Assembly: GCF_001053095.1 (NCBI RefSeq)
Contig: NZ_CGBP01000002.1
Location: forward strand, 62,001-126,000
Origin: Yersinia similis
GTDB lineage: Bacteria; Pseudomonadota; Gammaproteobacteria; Enterobacterales; Enterobacteriaceae
DNA length: 64,000 bases
Reading direction: 5' to 3'
Under the pieces are notes generated by a model. The model saw only the letters and a list, made by a program, of their open reading frames with translations. It searched no databases and was not told the origin of the DNA. The position numbers and the translations under genes were made by a program. Positions 1 through 13,081 of the stretch are shown here, in pieces (the stretch's first letter is position 1; every line of letters begins with the position of its first letter).

Positions 1-639
<639 letters not shown>

Positions 640-860
640 TTACTGGCGATATTGGCAAGGCTACTTTACCTGCCTATGCTGTGCAAGACGTGCAGACAGT
701 TTCTTTCCTTGGCATGAGAGTTATTTATAAAAACACTTTATTGATAAAAGTGATTCATTAATAAACGCATGTGCTTTTGGGTTACAAGTGACTTTTTGTT
801 CAAAGTTATTCTTATTAAAAGTGATTCCGGTAGAAGAACGGTGTGGGGTAGCATTTGAGT

Positions 861-892
861 ACCCGGCCTGCGGTATATAGCACAGGCCGGGT
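861..892 (-). terminator. Hairpin downstream of maeA
   Basis: A perfect 10-bp stem (ACCCGGCCTG / CAGGCCGGGT) with a 12-base loop lies just past the maeA stop. It has no clear U-run on the maeA strand, so termination is an inference. Confidence 0.55.
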
Positions 893-897
893 TATAC

Positions 898-2958
<2,061 letters not shown>

Positions 2959-3843
2959 TTAAAACGTCACGCGTTTTACCGCTGAACAGCCCAATGCGTT
3001 CAATGTCGCCAGAGTCGCATCCCACTGGCTCATCACTGCGTTATGGCCTTCAACCAGTACAGCGCGCCGGATAGATTCACAATTCTCACCGGTGATATTA
3101 GCCAAGATCAGCGCGGCTTGCAGGGGAGGAAGGCTAGGGTTAAAGGCGGCATTTTCAGCATAACGGCCAGCATAGATTTTTCCATTGGTGGTTTCTAGTG
3201 CGACACCACTATGGGATTGGCTGTAAGGCGCATGGCTGTGATTTGCAGCATTTAACGCCGCCTGCGTAAGGGCATCGTTTTCTGCTAGCGTGTAACCGTG
3301 ATTAACGGGATCCATCAAGAGTGTTGTGATCGCTAAATCTGTTGGTCCAAAAGAGTCTGGTAAATATTGGCCTAGTGTTGATGGCGGTCGGCCAGGTAGA
3401 TGAATATGTAATTCAGACCCACTGTTTAATTCATTCATAAATTGGCGGCAATGACCACATGGGGTGTAATTGACAGTGATCGCAACCAGATTGGTTTCAC
3501 CACGCAGCCAGGCATGGGTTACCGCGCATTGCTCGGCGTGGATTGTTTGTTGCAGTGGTACACCACTGAACTCCATATTGGCCCCGAAATAAAAATTACC
3601 ACTTTTTCCACGGGCAATGGCACCAACATTAAAATGGGAGATAGGGGTAAGCGCACAAGCGGTTGCTAGCGGTAACAATGCAAAAGCCAAGGCATCATCA
3701 TCCAGCCCACTGATATTTTTTACCGTTTTCACTTGCTCAGCGGTCAGCATGGCAGGGAAGTTTTCTGCGCTCAGAATAGGTTCTAGTGCGAATTGTAATG
3801 AGGCGGGTAACTCAGCCCAAGAGGCGTGAAAACGTACTTGCAT
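2959..3843 (-). CDS. cdd: Cytidine deaminase
   Basis: 294 residues, matching the long enterobacterial homodimeric form (about 294). It hydrolytically deaminates cytidine and deoxycytidine to uridine and deoxyuridine for pyrimidine salvage. The zinc site is clear: [11 protein letters not shown] near residue 102 (His ligand and catalytic Glu) and the PCGHC pair near residue 130. The C-terminal half is the degenerate second deaminase domain of this class, lacking these residues. The ATG follows an AGAGAACCTT stretch with a usable ribosome site. Gene order next to yohK/yohJ is as in E. coli. Confidence 0.97.
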   Translation of the reverse strand: MQVRFHASWAELPASLQFALEPILSAENFPAMLTAEQVKTVKNISGLDDDALAFALLPLATACALTPISHFNVGAIARGKSGNFYFGANMEFSGVPLQQTIHAEQCAVTHAWLRGETNLVAITVNYTPCGHCRQFMNELNSGSELHIHLPGRPPSTLGQYLPDSFGPTDLAITTLLMDPVNHGYTLAENDALTQAALNAANHSHAPYSQSHSGVALETTNGKIYAGRYAENAAFNPSLPPLQAALILANITGENCESIRRAVLVEGHNAVMSQWDATLATLNALGCSAVKRVTF

Positions 3844-4078
3844 AAGGTTCTCTCCAGTAGTAGCAGGAAACTAGTTTAGGCAGATTGAAGACTTATAATT
3901 GTGACTTAAATCTCGTTATTTATGAAATTCATGTAATTAAAATTTAAAATGAGAGACTTATCTCAAGTTTATATGCAAGTAATGACGACAGCTCACACCC
4001 TGCTCGCAGGCCCTAACGATGATTATCGGCTTTGATAAGGAAGACATCCCTGACGTTGCTACCACGCCAAGGGGGGGA

Positions 4079-4774
4079 TTAACCAAACAAATGTAATAGG
4101 ACCGGGAACAGGAACGGAGCCAGTAGTGAGGTAATAATTCCGCAAATCACTAGGGCTAAAGAGCTGAACGCACCCTCTTTAAAGTCTAGTTCGGCGCAAC
4201 GGGCGGTCCCTAAGGCATGAGAAGCCGTCCCCATTGCTAATCCACGAGATGCTTTGGTGGTGATTTTTAATAAATTCAGCAAACTATGGCCCAAAACAGC
4301 CCCTAAAATACCGGCAAAAATAACGCAAACTGCGCTAATAGCGGGTAAGCCATGAAGAGACTCGGCCACGGCCATGGCAATCGGTGTCGTTACGGATTTA
4401 GGTAATATGGACGCCGCAATTTCTGGCGTTGCCCCCATCCACAGGGCTATCGCTGTGCCGCTGACCATGGCAGTGATACTGCCAATAAAGCAAATGGCAA
4501 TAATTGATTTCCAACTGGCGCGGATCTGATGTAGCTGCTCATACAGCGGAAAAGCGAGTGCCACGACTGCGGGTTGTAGCAAGTCATTCAGAATTTTGCT
4601 GCCAGCAAAATAGTTGGCGTAAGGCATGTGCGTGACTAACAGCAATGGAATAATAACGACCATTGATATCAATAGTGGATTTAGTAAGGGGATTTTTGCC
4701 CAACGAGATAGCTGGCGTGCACCAAGGAACACCATTAGGGTCAATGGCAGTGACCACCATAGATTGCTGATCAT
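4079..4774 (-). CDS. yohK: YohK, LrgB/CidB-family inner-membrane protein
   Basis: 231 residues, almost entirely hydrophobic with about six to seven membrane segments. It carries LrgB-family signatures, including the [12 protein letters not shown] stretch and [12 protein letters not shown] near the C-terminus. LrgA/LrgB-type pairs are described as holin/antiholin-like or small-metabolite transport proteins; no substrate can be read from the sequence. Its start overlaps the stop of yohJ by four bases (ATGA), so the two are translationally coupled. Confidence 0.92.
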   Translation of the reverse strand: MISNLWWSLPLTLMVFLGARQLSRWAKIPLLNPLLISMVVIIPLLLVTHMPYANYFAGSKILNDLLQPAVVALAFPLYEQLHQIRASWKSIIAICFIGSITAMVSGTAIALWMGATPEIAASILPKSVTTPIAMAVAESLHGLPAISAVCVIFAGILGAVLGHSLLNLLKITTKASRGLAMGTASHALGTARCAELDFKEGAFSSLALVICGIITSLLAPFLFPVLLHLFG

Positions 4775-5184
4775 TTGTCCTCCTCAGTCTCAGTCGGTGT
4801 TGAAGAACTGATAACTTTGCGGTCACGGTGGACATAATGAGAGCTATAGGCCACTACTAGCATCACAATCAAGGTACTGATAAAACAGGACACCACAATT
4901 GGACCGAACTGTTTGGTGAGTTGTTCGTAATATTGCATGACTCCGACGCCTATCGGTACAAACAGCAGCGCCATATAACGGATCAGTAACTGGCAGCCTG
5001 GTTTTACCCATGGTGAGGGTAAAATCTGTGATGCGAGTAAGATGAACAGAATCAGCATGCCGATGATACTACCGGGGATGACGATAGGCAGAAGTAAGGC
5101 CAGAGCTTTACCAGCCCATAAGCACAGGTAAATAATGGCAAAAGCTCGCAGGTACTGCCAGCAAAGTAACATCACATTACGCAT
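4771..5184 (-). CDS. yohJ: YohJ, LrgA/CidA-family inner-membrane protein
   Basis: I chose ATG at 5184 (137 residues, starting [15 protein letters not shown]) because an AGGACA ribosome site sits seven bases upstream; the frame is open further upstream to 5223 without such a site. The protein has four hydrophobic segments, as in LrgA/CidA proteins, and the conserved stretch [18 protein letters not shown]. It overlaps yohK by four bases and forms a two-gene operon with it. Role: presumed partner of YohK in a membrane complex; activity unknown. Confidence 0.9.
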   Translation of the reverse strand: MRNVMLLCWQYLRAFAIIYLCLWAGKALALLLPIVIPGSIIGMLILFILLASQILPSPWVKPGCQLLIRYMALLFVPIGVGVMQYYEQLTKQFGPIVVSCFISTLIVMLVVAYSSHYVHRDRKVISSSTPTETEEDK

Positions 5185-5424
5185 AGATATTGTCCTGGGT
5201 GACTTGACGCATTCATCATACAATTAACTTTTGTTCTGTGCTACCCATCACACTATGAATAGCATTAATGAGGCTATGACAATCACGGTAGATTCTCCGG
5301 GCGATAAATCAGTAAAGCGTCGGGGGGCACCTAACGTATTCTGACGACGGGAGTTTTTGAGTGAGTGCACATACAAATTATTTTGTCTCATCGGGTTACC
5401 GTACTTAAATGTCCCGTTTTGTCG

Positions 5425-6606
5425 CTATTTTGCCAAACGGTAGCCGCGGTAGAAGAGCGCTAGCCCTAAAGTAGCCGCAATAATCAGCATATAAAACATC
5501 ATTTCAGGTACTGTGTAGGCTAGCAGAAAACCACAGAGTACCGGGTTAATTGCTCCGCCGAGTTGACCAAGATTCTGCACCCCATAGTAACTGCCTTTGA
5601 GGTTTGCTGGAGCAATAAAGTCGATAAACAGGTATTCGGCTGGAATAACAATGATCTCGCCCAATGAGAAAATGGCCATTGCCAGCATCCATAACGGAAT
5701 GGAATCCTGAGCCACCATAAATCCTAGTAAACCAATAATAAAGAACAGGGTGCCTATCATGAGCCAACGCATCAAATTCTGCTGGTTCATCCGGCGGCTT
5801 AATAGATATTGCAGAGTAATGACGATGGTCGCATTGACAGTCATCACCGCCCCAATAACCTGATAAGCGAAGTTGGCGTCGGATACCGTGATCAGATATT
5901 GGGAGAGGTAACCGGAGAACTGAGCGAATACCATAGCACCGAGCATGCTACCGAGCGTAAAGTAAATCAGCCGTTTATCGTGACGCAAGATATTGAATGT
6001 TTGGCGAAGGTCAGGTACTGATTCGCTGGACGCCCGTTCAGTGGCTAACATATCGGCGTCGTTTATCCTGAATTTCAGTACGATAACAACCAGTAAAGCT
6101 AGAGCGCCTGAAATGATAAAAGGCAGTTGTGGGCCGAAACCAACCACTAATACTCCCATTACCGGGCCGATAGCCCAACCTACATTAACCAGTGTGTAGT
6201 TGGCTGAAAACGCTTTAATGCGTTCATTGACCGGTAGCCAGTCGGCAAAGCAGGCTTTTACCGCGATAACGTAGACGGAGTATGCCGAATGCAGCAGTGC
6301 CAAAATCAAGATGATCCAGGCAGGATGTTCAATCCATGGCAATGCAAAAAAAGTGGCTGAGAATAATATTATGGTCAGTAAAATTAAATGTTTTTTATTA
6401 AATTTGTCGACCAGATAACCGCCATACAGGCTGGTAAAAATACCCAATGCTAAACTGGCCCCCAATAACAGGCCAACGTTATCCGGGGCCAGTTGAAAAT
6501 GCTCGACCAGATAAATAGTAATGAACGGTAAGGTGACTGCACGCCCTATGGTTAGCACCAACGAAGCAATCAGCAAATTGGTTACGCGTGATTGGAATCT
6601 TTGCAT
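5425..6606 (-). CDS. MFS transporter, YdeE-like
   Basis: 393 residues with the 12-segment layout of the major facilitator superfamily. The loop motif GGYLVDKFNKKH between segments 2 and 3 and the segment-5 region GWAIGPVMGVL mark a drug:proton-antiporter-like member. Segment by segment it resembles E. coli YdeE (LTIGRAVTLPFITIYL at the start, GEIIVIPAEYLFIDFIAPANLKGSYYG near the end). The probable role is inner-membrane export of a small molecule or peptide; the substrate is not inferable. It is a single gene with its own upstream region. Confidence 0.85.
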   Translation of the reverse strand: MQRFQSRVTNLLIASLVLTIGRAVTLPFITIYLVEHFQLAPDNVGLLLGASLALGIFTSLYGGYLVDKFNKKHLILLTIILFSATFFALPWIEHPAWIILILALLHSAYSVYVIAVKACFADWLPVNERIKAFSANYTLVNVGWAIGPVMGVLVVGFGPQLPFIISGALALLVVIVLKFRINDADMLATERASSESVPDLRQTFNILRHDKRLIYFTLGSMLGAMVFAQFSGYLSQYLITVSDANFAYQVIGAVMTVNATIVITLQYLLSRRMNQQNLMRWLMIGTLFFIIGLLGFMVAQDSIPLWMLAMAIFSLGEIIVIPAEYLFIDFIAPANLKGSYYGVQNLGQLGGAINPVLCGFLLAYTVPEMMFYMLIIAATLGLALFYRGYRLAK

Positions 6607-6790
6607 GTATTTTCTTATTTTTAGTGATTTATAGAATAACTAATTGTTTTTTGTGCAATTTTTAAGCAAAAAATGGGCTTGTTATACTTCTGGCGACTCA
6701 GATGATTACAGTAAACTATTCTGATAATAAAGAGAGGGGGGCGAGAGGAAAATTTTTTGCAGGAAGCAGTTCGGCAAGAACCAATCTGCT

Positions 6791-6930
6791 ATTAGTTTAT
6801 GATTATCCCAGGTAGTTTATGATTATCCCAAGTGATTAATAAATATTCAAATAAATTGATAATTAACCTAGATGATTAATAATTAACCTGGGTGATTGAT
6901 GGTTAATCTGGGTGATTGATAGTTAGCCTA
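6791..6930. repeat. Degenerate tandem repeat, 20-bp period, about seven units
   Basis: Seven consecutive 20-base blocks from 6791 fit a loose consensus ggTgATTaATaaTTAtCCta. Blocks at 6791 and 6811 share 18 of 20 bases; blocks at 6891 and 6911 start with the same GGTGATTGAT. The last block runs into the stop codon of the LVIVD gene (stop at 6923). AT-rich; function unknown. Confidence 0.75.
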
Positions 6931-8176
6931 AATATTCGATGATTGAGAGACCGCCGTTATAATCGGTACTGTAGATGATGCCATGAGCGTCAACAAATAC
7001 ATCACATGATTGAATGATTTGTGGGCGACCAGGGCGCTTATCCATCATTTTTTCGGGGGCTGCTGGAACTAACGCGCCAGTTTCCTTTGGATGACAGGGG
7101 TCACTGATATCGTAAGCGCGGACCCCAGCATTCTGATAAGTAGCAAAAATCAGAGACGAACTGATAAAACTACCTGGGCGGTTTTCATGCAGATTGTGTG
7201 GGCCAAAATGAGCGCCTTTTTTTACATAATCTCGCTCTTTCGGAACCGGAAACGTTGAAATACTCACCGGGTTGCTTGGTTCACGGATATCAAACACCCA
7301 GATATGTTTCTCGCCATCTTCTTGGTTATCCAGCACGGCTTCATCCAGTACCACCAATAAATCACGATCGGGGAGTGGCAAAGCGGTATGGGTGCCACCG
7401 CCAAAGGGGGGGCTCCAATTACGGTGGCTTATGAGTTTCGGTTCGTGACGATCACTGACATCCAATAAGGTTAGGCCACCATCACGCCAACTACCGTAAG
7501 CGGTATCGCCACTAATAATGGCATGGTGCAGTGCATAGCGTTTGCCCGCTGGCCAGTTAGGCTGTTCACCAGCCGCAGTATCCATACCAGGTAATGCATA
7601 GCGCCCGGCAACCTGTGGCTTTTGCGGATCAGCCAGATCAATGGTTAGGAAGATATAATCGCTATAGCCATCCAACAGTGCGGATACATACGCCCAACGT
7701 CCACCGACATACCAGATTCGATGGATACCTATGCCATCAAGCGGCAAGAAACTGATCTCTCGTGGCTGGTCTGGCGTTGAAATATCAAAAATACGTAAAC
7801 CCGCGCTCCAACTGCGGCCTTCCTGACGCGTGCTGACCGTTTCGGCGACTGAGCGGGTGTAATACACTTTTTCTTCGGCAAAACTGGCGTCGGCAAAGAG
7901 GTCGCGTGCGTTAATCACCAGCAGCAGATCATCATGGGTCTGTAAATGCACATTCCAGGTGTTAGGTGGTGCTGCGATGAAACCCGCGGGGCGCGGGTTT
8001 TTGGCATCCCTTACGTCAATAATGGATACGCCTTGCGATACCATATGGCCGACATAGGCATAGCCCCTATGCACCATCACTTGTACACCGTCTGGTTTGC
8101 CACCTTGGTCACTGTGACCAATCAGCCGCATATTGCGGCTGTATTCAGGTATCAGCAAGGAACCTTGTGTTGCCAT
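6923..8176 (-). CDS. LVIVD-repeat (beta-propeller-like) protein
   Basis: 417 residues made of repeated blocks containing DVRDAKNPRPAGF, DISTPDQPREISF, DLADPQKPQVAGRY, DVSDRHEPKLI, DIREPSNPVSIS and DISDPCHPKETGAL, the typical spacing of LVIVD repeats that fold like a beta-propeller. No signal peptide is visible. An upstream GGAG sits nine bases before the ATG. It starts 17 bases after the stop of the frameshifted binding-protein gene on the same strand, so the two were probably one operon. The biochemical role is unknown; the propeller could bind a ligand or be enzymatic. Link to sugar uptake is inference from the neighbour. Confidence 0.8.
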   Translation of the reverse strand: MATQGSLLIPEYSRNMRLIGHSDQGGKPDGVQVMVHRGYAYVGHMVSQGVSIIDVRDAKNPRPAGFIAAPPNTWNVHLQTHDDLLLVINARDLFADASFAEEKVYYTRSVAETVSTRQEGRSWSAGLRIFDISTPDQPREISFLPLDGIGIHRIWYVGGRWAYVSALLDGYSDYIFLTIDLADPQKPQVAGRYALPGMDTAAGEQPNWPAGKRYALHHAIISGDTAYGSWRDGGLTLLDVSDRHEPKLISHRNWSPPFGGGTHTALPLPDRDLLVVLDEAVLDNQEDGEKHIWVFDIREPSNPVSISTFPVPKERDYVKKGAHFGPHNLHENRPGSFISSSLIFATYQNAGVRAYDISDPCHPKETGALVPAAPEKMMDKRPGRPQIIQSCDVFVDAHGIIYSTDYNGGLSIIEYLG

Positions 8177-8193
8177 CTATATTTACTCCAAAT

Positions 8194-9269
8194 CTATTGA
8201 CCATTTTGGGCTGCAAGGGTCGCAAACCAAGGGGAGTTAAAATCATCAGACTGACCCCAACCAGGGATAATCTTAGCTAAACCAGCCACATTAACCGGGC
8301 CGGGTTGGCTGGCTAGCAATGCCTGAGGAATAGAGGCCGCGCGGAATTCATAGCTGGCAGGTGTGGTTTCCCTAGCAATTTTCTTGGCAATCAGGCGCAG
8401 GTTAATCGCCCCAATTAGCTTAGGGTCTACCGCAACACTGACTTTCCATGGGCTATTCGCTTCGCGCATCAGTTGTAAGTCTTGATTGGATATATCAATA
8501 CTATACAGTTTGATCTCAGTGCGACCATTTTCCTGTAAAGCTTTATAAGCGCCCTGTGTGAAGGCATCCCAGGTTCCCCAGATTGCATCTATTTTACCTT
8601 TTGGGTATTTCGCCAGTACCGCCCCGACTTTATTGGCTGTATCGCCCTGAACATCAGAGGAGACTGCCCCGATAGATTCCAGTTCATTAATTCCAGGATT
8701 TTGCTTTAGCAATGCCAGATAAGCGGCTTGGCGTCTTTCCATTGGCGGGAAACCTGCGACCCAGAGCTTGATAATATTGGCTTTACCATCGAAATCTTTG
8801 ATTAACTGACCGAAGGATTCATTGGTTAATGAGGCGTCATCCTGTTGAGTTACGGTCAGTCCCGGGATCTCACCCTGAATGGCAGTGTCAAATACCGATA
8901 CGGCAATTCCATTATCGGTAATGCGCTTTACCAACTCTGTTGAGTAGGGGGCACGGCCCTGAGAAAGAATGATACCGTCATATTTCTGGCTAATAGCCTG
9001 ATTGACAAAGTCCTGAAAGCGAGCGTCATCGCCGTTACTCAGGAAGGTATCCACTTTGAAGCCTAGCTTTTTGCCTTCTTTTAATATACTGGACAGGAAT
9101 TGTGTCGTGTTGTCATCGGAACCTAAATTACGGATTACCGCAATTTTAATCTGCCCTTGATGGTTGCGATAGCGTCCGGTACCGTAGCTAATGTGGCGGG
9201 GTCAGTAGCCAATACTGGTAGTGCTGTGAGTAGGCTCAAAGCCAATATAGGGTAAGCGATTTTTTTCAT
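8194..9269 (-). pseudogene. Frameshifted periplasmic sugar-type ABC binding protein
   Basis: ATG at 9269 encodes a clear signal peptide (MKKIAYPILALSLLTALPVLA, cleavage about residue 21) but that frame stops after 44 codons. The next frame carries the mature protein without a break: SYGTGRYRNHQGQIKIAVIR, then NLGSDDNTTQF, and on to SPWFATLAAQNGQ at 8197. One missing base in the CCCCGCC stretch near 9202-9208 would explain the shift. Restored length is about 358 residues, normal for LacI-like periplasmic binding proteins of sugar importers (COG1879 type). No permease or ATPase lies beside it. Sequencing error or programmed frameshifting cannot be excluded, but the change sits directly after the signal peptide and would abolish function. 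Confidence 0.85.
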
Positions 9270-9833
9270 TAGTAGCTCCATCATGGTGTCAATAAGTTAT
9301 GCAATGTGTTGTTGTTTTATAATGGCTGTTAGTATGAAAATCATACTGTTATAGGCACTATGTATTTATAAAGAACTGTATTTATAAAGAACTGTATTTA
9401 TAAAAAATCTTTATATAGCTATCTTTGCTTCTAGACGTCCGCAGGTTCGAGTCTAGCATCATAACCATAACTATTTTGATAATGAATTAACTTTGTTATA
9501 AGTTTTTCGATTGCGTTATATCTTTTAGTTTGGATAGCCTAAATAAGCAGCAAAAGCAGCCCTGAATGGGGTTATGGGGTGATGTCGTATGAATAGGCTT
9601 GCTTTCATAAAGGATTATGTATTTCTTATTATCGATTAAATTTATTTAACTTATAAATACCAAAGTTAATATCTTATTTCGTTAATGGCCTAGTACTGTT
9701 ATTATAAATAAAATACAAGTGCAATAATCAAGAAAATAGATGTCAAACAGCGTATGAAGGCGCTCTTTCATCTGTGCGTTTTTTTGCCTTTTTTAAATAA
9801 ATGGCTAATGATGTTTAAAGGATTAAAGTCACC
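9270..9833. other. AT-rich intergenic region
   Basis: 564 bases without a supportable gene. It contains a short tandem repeat (9361-9405) and the divergent upstream regions of the binding-protein pseudogene and the membrane-protein gene at 9834. No tRNA or known sRNA recognised. Confidence 0.5.
9361..9405. repeat. Tandem repeat, 16-bp unit, about 2.8 copies
   Basis: The unit TGTATTTATAAAGAAC occurs exactly at 9361 and 9377, followed by a third partial copy (TGTATTTATAAAA) at 9393. Very AT-rich; a candidate length-variable locus. Confidence 0.85.
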
Positions 9834-10661
9834 ATGGGTAAGATTAGCACTCTATGTAAATTAAGAAAAGATGAGACACATATAGCATGGCTAAATTCCA
9901 AAAGTCATAATAATGACACTACCTATTTTTATATATCGCGTAGTGATTTTTTATTACTTTTTATCCGATATTTATTCATGTTAATTGTTTTTATTATCGT
10001 ATTGGCCGTATCATTACCTGAATCACACGATGAGTTATTACATGCATTTATATGTCTTTCACCTGCGATTTTGTCACTGGTCCTGCTGCTGCCCTGTGCC
10101 GCACGCCTTGCTAGCCAACGGTTGAGCCAGTATTTATTGGTTTTTCACCTTTTCCCGTTTATAACCTATTTTTCACTGAATCCATTAACCATACCTTTAT
10201 CTGGGGTATTTTTACTTTATCTTATATTTATTAATATTTATGTCGATACGCCACCGAGTTGTGAACGCAAGAAACAGCAGGCCAATATATTACCTCAAGA
10301 GTACCCTGTTGGTTTAACACTACTCTGCTTCAGTGGGCTATATCTGACTTTTTTTGTGTGGTTTGAACTGGATCATGCGATTATTTCTCTGATGTTGTTA
10401 TCGTGGGTTTTCTTTTTACTGTCCAAGTGGCGTTGGCAAGTTGTGGCATTAAATGTATTAGGCGGTGTTGGGTTGTTTTGGTTTTTTTCCTCTGGTTTTG
10501 TGGACATAAAGTATCATAAGAATATTATTGTTCGTGCTCTGATTAAAATATCTTTACTGGATAGTGTATTATTTATAATTTTCTCATTAAGCTTATTTAT
10601 CAATATGTTATTTTGGTTGGAAGAGTGGCAGCGCACACGGAAACCACTAAAAGATGAGTGA
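9834..10661 (+). CDS. Unrecognised inner-membrane protein
   Basis: 275 residues starting at ATG 9834 with an AAAGGA sequence 11 bases upstream. I do not recognise the family. The first 35 residues are polar; then come about seven hydrophobic segments (roughly residues 40-60, 70-92, 100-137 as one or two, 155-180, 183-195, 200-220 and 240-262), with a charged cytoplasmic-looking tail EEWQRTRKPLKDE. Base composition is markedly AT-rich compared with neighbouring metG, which may indicate acquired DNA. It converges on metG, with a bidirectional terminator in between. No functional claim is made. Confidence 0.7.
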   Translation: MGKISTLCKLRKDETHIAWLNSKSHNNDTTYFYISRSDFLLLFIRYLFMLIVFIIVLAVSLPESHDELLHAFICLSPAILSLVLLLPCAARLASQRLSQYLLVFHLFPFITYFSLNPLTIPLSGVFLLYLIFINIYVDTPPSCERKKQQANILPQEYPVGLTLLCFSGLYLTFFVWFELDHAIISLMLLSWVFFLLSKWRWQVVALNVLGGVGLFWFFSSGFVDIKYHKNIIVRALIKISLLDSVLFIIFSLSLFINMLFWLEEWQRTRKPLKDE

Positions 10662-10697
10662 GAAGTTTTACATTGGAAATGCGTGTTTTCAGTCATA

Positions 10698-10741
10698 AAA
10701 ATGCCGGCAGGGTTACCCCAGACCGGCATTCTTGATTTTTA
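10698..10741. terminator. Bidirectional terminator between convergent genes
   Basis: Stem AATGCCGG / CCGGCATT (10700-10707 and 10723-10730), flanked by T-rich sequence on both strands (TTGATTTTT to the right, TTTTATGACT reading left). It serves the membrane-protein gene and metG. Confidence 0.8.
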
Positions 10742-10789
10742 TGACCTTCCAGCTATCTATCGTATTTTCGCTTAGTCGCCAGAAGAAGA

Positions 10790-12817
10790 TTACTTCACTT
10801 GCATACCTGGCTGCGCACCACTGTCCGGGCTGAGCAGGAAGATATCGCTACCTCCGGGGCCAGCGGCCATCACCATGCCTTCTGAAATACCAAAACGCAT
10901 TTTTCGTGGGGCCAAGTTAGCGACCATCACGGTCATGCGGCCTTCCAAGGCTTTTGGGTTAGGGTAAGCTGAACGGATACCAGAGAATACCTGGCGGGTC
11001 TCTCCTCCGAGTTCAAGTGTCAGTTTTAATAACTTATCTGAGCCTTCAACAAATTCTGCCTGTTGAATCAATGCTATTCGCATATCAACTTTGGCAAAGT
11101 CATCAAAACTGATGGTTTCCTGAATTGGATCATCGGCTAACGGGCCTGTAACCACAGTTGTAGGTGCCATATCCTCTTTAGACGAAGCGACCATTTCGTT
11201 TACTTTGACTAAATCAATACGATTAAACAGTGCCTTGAAAGCGGTGATAGAGTGGCCCAGCAGAGGTTGTTCAATGCTATCCCAAGTTAGCTCGGTATTA
11301 AGGAAAGCCTCGGTACGCTCTGTCAGAGAGGGTAATACCGGTTTCAGATAGGTCATCAGGACACGGAATAGGTTGATCCCCATAGAGCAGATTGCGTGCA
11401 GATCGGCATCGCGGCCTTCTTGTTTAGCGACCACCCATGGAGCTTGCTCATCAACATAGCGATTAGCCACATCAGCCAGCGCCATAACTTCACGAATGGC
11501 TTTACCCGACTCACGGTTGTTATAAGCATCAGCAATACTGGTTGCGGCATCGGTGAATGTTTTATACAACACCGGGTCAGCCAATTGGTCAGCTAACTGG
11601 CCTGCAAAGCGTTTATTGATAAAACCAGCATTACGCGAGGCCAGATTCACCACTTTATTGACGATATCGGCGTTAACACGTTGGACGAAATCTTCCAGAT
11701 TCAAATCGATATCATCGATACGCGAAGAGAGTTTCGCCGCGTAGTAGTAACGCAGGCAATCCGCATCCAGATATTTCAGGTAAGTCCCCGCCTTAATAAA
11801 CGTACCGCGAGATTTAGACATTTTCGCGCCGTTTACCGTGACATAACCATGGACAAACAGGTTTGTCGGCTTGCGGAAGTTACTGCCTTCCAACATTGCT
11901 GGCCAGAATAGACTGTGGAAGTAAACAATATCTTTACCGATGAAATGATAGAGGTCAGTCTTGGCGTCTTTACCCCAGAACTCATCAAAATCCAGGTCAC
12001 CGCGTTTATCACACAGGTTTTTAAACGCCCCCATGTAACCAATTGGGGCATCTAACCATACGTAAAAATATTTACCCGGCGCATCTGGTACTTCGAAACC
12101 GAAATAAGGTGCATCACGCGTGATATCCCACTGCTGCAGGCCGGAATCAAACCATTCCTGCATTTTGTTTGCGACTTGTTCTTGTAACGCCCCTGAGCGT
12201 GTCCAGGCTTGCAACATGTCACTAAAGGCCGGTAAATCGAAGAAGAAGTGTTCAGATTCACGCATCACTGGTGTTGCACCAGAAACGGCAGATTTGGGTT
12301 CGATAAGTTCAGTTGGACTGTAGGTTGCGCCACAGACTTCACAGTTATCGCCGTACTGTTCCGGTGCCTTGCATTTTGGGCAAGTGCCTTTCACAAAACG
12401 ATCGGGCAGAAACATGCCTTTCTCAGGATCATAGAGCTGAGAAATGGTACGGTTCTTTATATAACCATTGTCTTTCAGACGGCCATATATCAGGCTCGAT
12501 AGTTCACGGTTTTCATCACTGTGGGTGGAGTGATAGTTATCATAACTGATAGCAAAACCGGCGAAATCCTGTTGGTGCTCCTGGCTCATTTCGGCAATCA
12601 TTTGCTCCGGTTTGATACCCAGTTGCTGAGCTTTCAGCATGATAGGAGTACCGTGGGCATCATCTGCACAGATAAAATGAACCTGGTTGCCGCGCATTCG
12701 CTGGAAACGGACCCAGATGTCTGCCTGGATATGCTCGAGCATGTGGCCGAGATGAATAGAACCGTTAGCGTATGGTAGCGCGCACGTCACCAATATTTTT
12801 TTCGCGACTTGAGCCAT
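10790..12817 (-). CDS. metG: Methionyl-tRNA synthetase
   Basis: 675 residues, full length for the enterobacterial dimeric enzyme that charges tRNA-Met in the cytoplasm. The class I signatures are present: the HIGH-type motif in [20 protein letters not shown] (residues 16-35) and KMSKS in [11 protein letters not shown] (about residue 333). A four-cysteine zinc knuckle lies at [18 protein letters not shown] (about residues 145-162). The C-terminal 100 residues (from [12 protein letters not shown]) form the OB-fold tRNA-binding/dimerisation domain. It is divergent from mrp, as in E. coli. Confidence 0.98.
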   Translation of the reverse strand: MAQVAKKILVTCALPYANGSIHLGHMLEHIQADIWVRFQRMRGNQVHFICADDAHGTPIMLKAQQLGIKPEQMIAEMSQEHQQDFAGFAISYDNYHSTHSDENRELSSLIYGRLKDNGYIKNRTISQLYDPEKGMFLPDRFVKGTCPKCKAPEQYGDNCEVCGATYSPTELIEPKSAVSGATPVMRESEHFFFDLPAFSDMLQAWTRSGALQEQVANKMQEWFDSGLQQWDITRDAPYFGFEVPDAPGKYFYVWLDAPIGYMGAFKNLCDKRGDLDFDEFWGKDAKTDLYHFIGKDIVYFHSLFWPAMLEGSNFRKPTNLFVHGYVTVNGAKMSKSRGTFIKAGTYLKYLDADCLRYYYAAKLSSRIDDIDLNLEDFVQRVNADIVNKVVNLASRNAGFINKRFAGQLADQLADPVLYKTFTDAATSIADAYNNRESGKAIREVMALADVANRYVDEQAPWVVAKQEGRDADLHAICSMGINLFRVLMTYLKPVLPSLTERTEAFLNTELTWDSIEQPLLGHSITAFKALFNRIDLVKVNEMVASSKEDMAPTTVVTGPLADDPIQETISFDDFAKVDMRIALIQQAEFVEGSDKLLKLTLELGGETRQVFSGIRSAYPNPKALEGRMTVMVANLAPRKMRFGISEGMVMAAGPGGSDIFLLSPDSGAQPGMQVK

Positions 12818-13081
12818 AGTGGGAAATTGCTTTCTTTATTTTGATTAAAGGGCCTTTGATGTTAACCGATAAGCGAGTTTGCCGCTAGGGCAAGGGAGCT
12901 GGTACTGCACCTTAAGTCTGAAAGGTTCTGCTAGCAAATTCTGATGATGCGGCCATTAGCCATCAGGATTATGCATACATATTACGTATTCTCTACTGTA
13001 GACTCACACAGGTGTGGCTGAGTTCTGGTACACTAATGAATGTTGTTTTTAGGTTGATAACGATAATTTAAAGGAGCCGGG

